Source of the DNA: Nostocales cyanobacterium LEGE 12452
GTDB lineage: Bacteria; Cyanobacteriota; Cyanobacteriia; Cyanobacteriales; Nostocaceae
Reading direction: 5' to 3'
DNA: 64,000 nucleotides
NCBI GenBank assembly: GCA_015206945.1
Contig: JADEXV010000009.1
Span: 1-64,000, forward strand
Shown piece by piece: positions 63,412 through 64,000 of the stretch. Made by a program: the position numbers and the translations under genes. Numbering within the stretch: the stretch's first letter is position 1; every line of letters begins with the position of its first letter. Under the pieces are notes generated by a model. That model did not search any database and was not told the origin of the DNA. It saw only the letters and a list, made by a program, of their open reading frames with translations.

Positions 63412-64000
63412 TTAAGTTGCCCCATCAATTTTTTGCACTTCTTCATCAGATAGTTTCACATTGATAGCTTGTACTGAGTCTTCAATGCTAGAGACCTTGC
63501 TAGCGCCAGGAATTGGCAAAATAACGGGCGATTTGGAACGCAACCACGCCAGAACGATATTGTACACTGACACGCCTTTTTCTTTAGCTAACTTAGCGAT
63601 CGCAGGAATATCTTGCAAGCCCTGATGGCGACGCCTACCACCAAATGGACTCCAAGGTAAAAAAGTCAATCCTTGCTCTTCGCAATATTTTAATACGCCA
63701 TCATTTTCTGGCTGTCGTTGCCAAGGGCTGTATTGATTCTGCACCGAGACAATATCCACCACATCCCGCGCCCGCTTAATTTGTTCAACGGAAAAGTTAG
63801 AAACTCCCACAAACCGAATCAAACCAGCCTCTACTGCTTCTTTAACTGGCGCAAGGGATTCTTCAATAGTGTAATTAGTATCGGGAGAATGGTATTGCCA
63901 AACATCGATGGGTTTAGCACCACCCAACGCTTCAAAACTGTCGCGAATTGTTTGGCGCAAATGTTCTGGGTTGCCATTGCTTGTCCAGTTGCCATCTGGA
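63412..64000 (-). CDS. Aldo/keto reductase, 5' end outside the window
   Basis: The C-terminal about 195 residues of a TIM-barrel oxidoreductase that reduces carbonyls with NADPH. Visible: ALGGAKPIDVWQYHSPD, RFVGVSNFSVEQIKRA and the coenzyme-binding end VILPIPGASKVSSIEDSVQA. The frame remains open to the window edge (PDGNWTSNGNPEHLRQ), so the N-terminal Asp-Tyr-Lys-His tetrad part lies mostly outside. The stop codon is next to the MITE end. Confidence 0.9.
   Translation of the reverse strand, partial: PDGNWTSNGNPEHLRQTIRDSFEALGGAKPIDVWQYHSPDTNYTIEESLAPVKEAVEAGLIRFVGVSNFSVEQIKRARDVVDIVSVQNQYSPWQRQPENDGVLKYCEEQGLTFLPWSPFGGRRRHQGLQDIPAIAKLAKEKGVSVYNIVLAWLRSKSPVILPIPGASKVSSIEDSVQAINVKLSDEEVQKIDGAT

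Noticed and set aside
1-64000. tRNA or rRNA genes
   Set aside because: No cloverleaf or rRNA core words were recognised by eye; a tRNAscan run would be decisive.

Overview
This window comes from a filamentous, probably heterocyst-forming cyanobacterium of the Nostoc type. The evidence is dense gcgatcgc (HIP1) octamers, cyanobacterial marker genes (psbY, ndhD, a cyanobacterial-type hfq beside dapF, a CyaB1/CyaB2-like GAF-GAF-PAS adenylate cyclase, a PatA-like response regulator, a cyanobacteriochrome-type diguanylate cyclase), and many Nostoc-style short repeats and degraded insertion sequences. No rRNA, tRNA or CRISPR array was recognised.

Region 1 (about 0.2-10.4 kb) is a mycosporine-like amino acid (MAA, sunscreen) locus. 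On the minus strand lie mysA (demethyl-4-deoxygadusol synthase), mysB (O-methyltransferase), mysC (ATP-grasp ligase) and mysD (D-Ala-D-Ala-ligase-like). Converging on them from the plus strand are an MFS transporter, a phytanoyl-CoA-dioxygenase-like enzyme (candidate mysH, palythine-type tailoring) and a GT4 glycosyltransferase. Together they could make, decorate (possibly glycosylate) and move an MAA; the glycosylation and transport roles are inferred. A gene-free stretch of about 1.7 kb upstream of mysA carries two copies of a 44-nt element.

Region 2 (10.4-23.7 kb) is sparse and AT-rich. It holds an orphan membrane protein, a pentapeptide-repeat stub, a four-helix membrane protein, a PatA-like regulator, the large adenylate cyclase, two lineage-specific secreted or membrane proteins and a short-chain dehydrogenase.

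Region 3 (23.9-36.7 kb) has a KefB-type antiporter, a diguanylate cyclase with two cyanobacteriochrome-like GAF domains, the divergent hfq/dapF pair, a DMT permease, a dead transposon with perfect 24-bp ends, ndhD, and two small secreted proteins behind a duplicated regulator-box-like motif.

Region 4 (36.8-49.8 kb) is mostly housekeeping: an unusual flavoprotein lacking the redox cysteines, a CobD-like cobalamin enzyme, HU, the type IV pilus genes pilM-pilN-pilO-pilQ, a sugar-binding lipoprotein, folC, the 41-residue psbY, and a gamma-carbonic-anhydrase-like protein.

Region 5 (50-64 kb) contains conserved cyanobacterial proteins, a double M16 peptidase, a cupredoxin, methionine aminopeptidase, an amidase next to a Crp-family regulator, a cupin gene broken at its 3' end, methyl- and acetyltransferases, a secreted EndoU-like protein, a MITE whose ends match the dead transposon, and an aldo/keto reductase cut by the window edge.

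Short repeats have invaded several coding regions in frame (cobD, folC, the M16 peptidase), a recurring theme of this window.
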